A DNA stretch of 13,775 bases from UBA9676 sp036522155 (GTDB lineage: Bacteria > Actinomycetota > Actinomycetes > Streptosporangiales > Streptosporangiaceae): the NCBI GenBank assembly GCA_036522155.1, contig DATDGI010000342.1, forward strand, positions 1 to 13,775, in the 5' to 3' direction. The first letter of the stretch is position 1. Every line of letters starts with the position of its first letter. The translations under genes were made by a program, and so were the position numbers. The notes under the pieces are model-generated. The model saw only the letters and a list, made by a program, of their open reading frames with translations. It searched no databases and was not told the DNA's origin. Below are positions 13,006-13,775 of the stretch, piece after piece.

Positions 13006-13578
13006 ATGACCGGCGGGCAGGTCATCGAGAACCCGCTCAGCGGCGAGCAGATCGTGATCCGCAGGACGGCCGCCGAGACCGGGGGCCGCGTGCTGGAGTG
13101 GGAACTGGTGCTCGCGCCCGGCGGCCGGGTGCCGAGCAGCCACGCCCACCCCGAGCAGGAGGAGCGCTTCACCGTGCTGGCCGGGCGGATGAGGTTCCGG
13201 GTGGGCGGGCGCCGGATCATCGCCACCGCCGGCGACACGGTCGTCATCCCGCCCGGCACCGTGCACCACTTCGCCAACGGCGGGCGCCAGCCGGCCCGGG
13301 TCGCGGTGGAGACCCGGCCCGCGCTGGAGATGGCCGAACTCCTGGCCACCGCGGCCGCCCTGGCCCAGGAGCAGCAGGCGGCAGGCCGGGCGCTGCCGCG
13401 CCCGCTGGATCTGGCCCTGTTCATGACCGACTTCGAGCGTGAGGTGCGGGCGCCGTACCTGCCGCCCGCGCTGGCCCGGGCGGTGGCCGCCGCGCTCGCC
13501 CGGCTGGCCCGGCGGCGCGGGCTTGACGCGCGCTACCGCCGCCTGCGGGAGCACGATGCGGGCCGGGCCACGGCCTGA
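13006..13578 (+). CDS. Cupin-domain protein with helical C-terminal extension
   Basis: 190 aa. I start it at ATG 13006, with GGAGG five bases before; upstream in-frame sequence is Arg/Gly-rich and not protein-like. Both cupin motifs are complete. Motif 1 is G-x5-H46-x-H48-x4-E53-x6-G60. Motif 2 is G76-x5-P82-x-G84-x2-H87-x3-N91. His46, His48, Glu53 and His87 should bind one metal ion. Residues 105-190 form an Ala/Arg-rich helical region (AELLATAAALAQEQQ, ALARAVAAALARLARRR) not found in minimal cupins. Function could be a small dioxygenase, isomerase or ligand-binding protein; the sequence does not say which. Its last 23 bp overlap the ABC ATPase gene, so the two are probably cotranslated. Confidence 0.88.
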   Translation: MTGGQVIENPLSGEQIVIRRTAAETGGRVLEWELVLAPGGRVPSSHAHPEQEERFTVLAGRMRFRVGGRRIIATAGDTVVIPPGTVHHFANGGRQPARVAVETRPALEMAELLATAAALAQEQQAAGRALPRPLDLALFMTDFEREVRAPYLPPALARAVAAALARLARRRGLDARYRRLREHDAGRATA

Positions 13579-13775
13579 CCGGCCCGCCATCGAGGTCAGC
13601 CGGCTGGTCAAGCGCTACCGGTCGGCGCACCGCAACGCGGTGGACGGCGTCAGCTTCGAGGTACCCGAGGGTCAGCTGTTCTGCCTGCTCGGGCCGAACG
13701 GCGCGGGCAAGACGACCACCGTCTCCATCCTCACCACCACCTGCCGCACGACGGCAAGGCGGTCGGCGAGGTCCA
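13556..13775 (+). CDS. ABC-transporter ATP-binding protein (partial, cut by window end)
   Basis: Only the first ~73 codons are present. ATG 13556 follows GGGAG and overlaps the cupin gene. The start AIEVSRLVKRYRS...AVDGVSFEVPEGQ is typical of DrrA-type exporter ATPases, and Walker A is complete (GPNGAGKTT, 46-54, Lys52). It would energise an ABC-2-type permease, presumably encoded beyond the window. After ILTTT the frame goes to CRTTARRSARS, which is unlike this family. The neighbouring frame from 13741 reads LPHDGKAVGEV, closer to what is expected. A single missing base near 13733-13741 is likely, either a sequence error near the end or a real mutation. Confidence 0.85.
   Translation, partial: MRAGPRPDRPAIEVSRLVKRYRSAHRNAVDGVSFEVPEGQLFCLLGPNGAGKTTTVSILTTTCRTTARRSARS

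Noticed and set aside
12148..13611. 487-aa minus-strand open frame over tetR and cupin
   Set aside because: Low-complexity translation; both plus-strand genes carry complete family motifs.
1..13775. Mobile element, CRISPR array or tRNA
   Set aside because: No transposase or integrase motif, no regularly spaced repeat array and no cloverleaf seen; the only tandem repeats are short and local.

Overview
The window is about 70-75% G+C, with third codon positions almost entirely G or C, AGGAG-type ribosome binding sites and several GTG starts. Its families are a mycothiol-dependent maleylpyruvate isomerase-like enzyme, DUF3224, YceI paired with MarR, NarL-type and CHASE3 hybrid kinases, and many TetR/MarR regulators. 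This points to a mycothiol-producing soil actinomycete (Actinomycetota), possibly Streptosporangiales-like, but I cannot name the genus. I see no tRNA, rRNA, CRISPR array, transposase or phage gene. Both ends are open: the last gene, an ABC ATPase, is cut by the window edge.

Layout. (1) 95-2218: a divergent pair. On the minus strand is an unrecognised protein whose C-terminus carries an R-S-E (arginine-type) ADP-ribosyltransferase signature. On the plus strand is a GH114-type (endo-alpha-1,4-polygalactosaminidase-like) domain whose signal-peptide segment lies in another reading frame, so the gene looks frameshifted. (2) 2310-4689: a 57-aa conserved-looking small protein and a multi-TM NarL-family sensor kinase without an adjacent regulator. 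The kinase tail overlaps the next, convergent gene by 107 bp. (3) 6150-4583, minus strand: a three-gene envelope cassette of a His-rich acidic lipoprotein, a membrane-anchored secreted protein and a four-TM protein. (4) 6290-7819: yceI diverging from marR plus a DUF3224 gene, around an intergenic region with an 11-bp direct repeat. (5) 7915-10376: a CHASE3-HAMP-HisKA-HATPase-REC hybrid kinase coupled by ATGA overlap to a single-domain receiver. (6) 10486-12864: a small ABM-like protein, a convergent DoxX-like plus mycothiol-dependent isomerase operon, and a divergent TetR regulator with a palindrome between. (7) 13006-13775: a cupin overlapping the start of an ABC-transporter ATPase.

How they work together. 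Most modules read as stress or environment sensing with small effector genes under local repressors: MarR over yceI/DUF3224, TetR over the isomerase/DoxX pair, and a phosphorelay with no DNA-binding output in the window. The most unusual items are the ART-like protein, whose assigned start codon sits in the loop of a perfect hairpin, the envelope cassette with an intercistronic hairpin, and the frameshifted GH114 gene. None amounts to a demonstrated new system; those judgements are inference from sequence alone.
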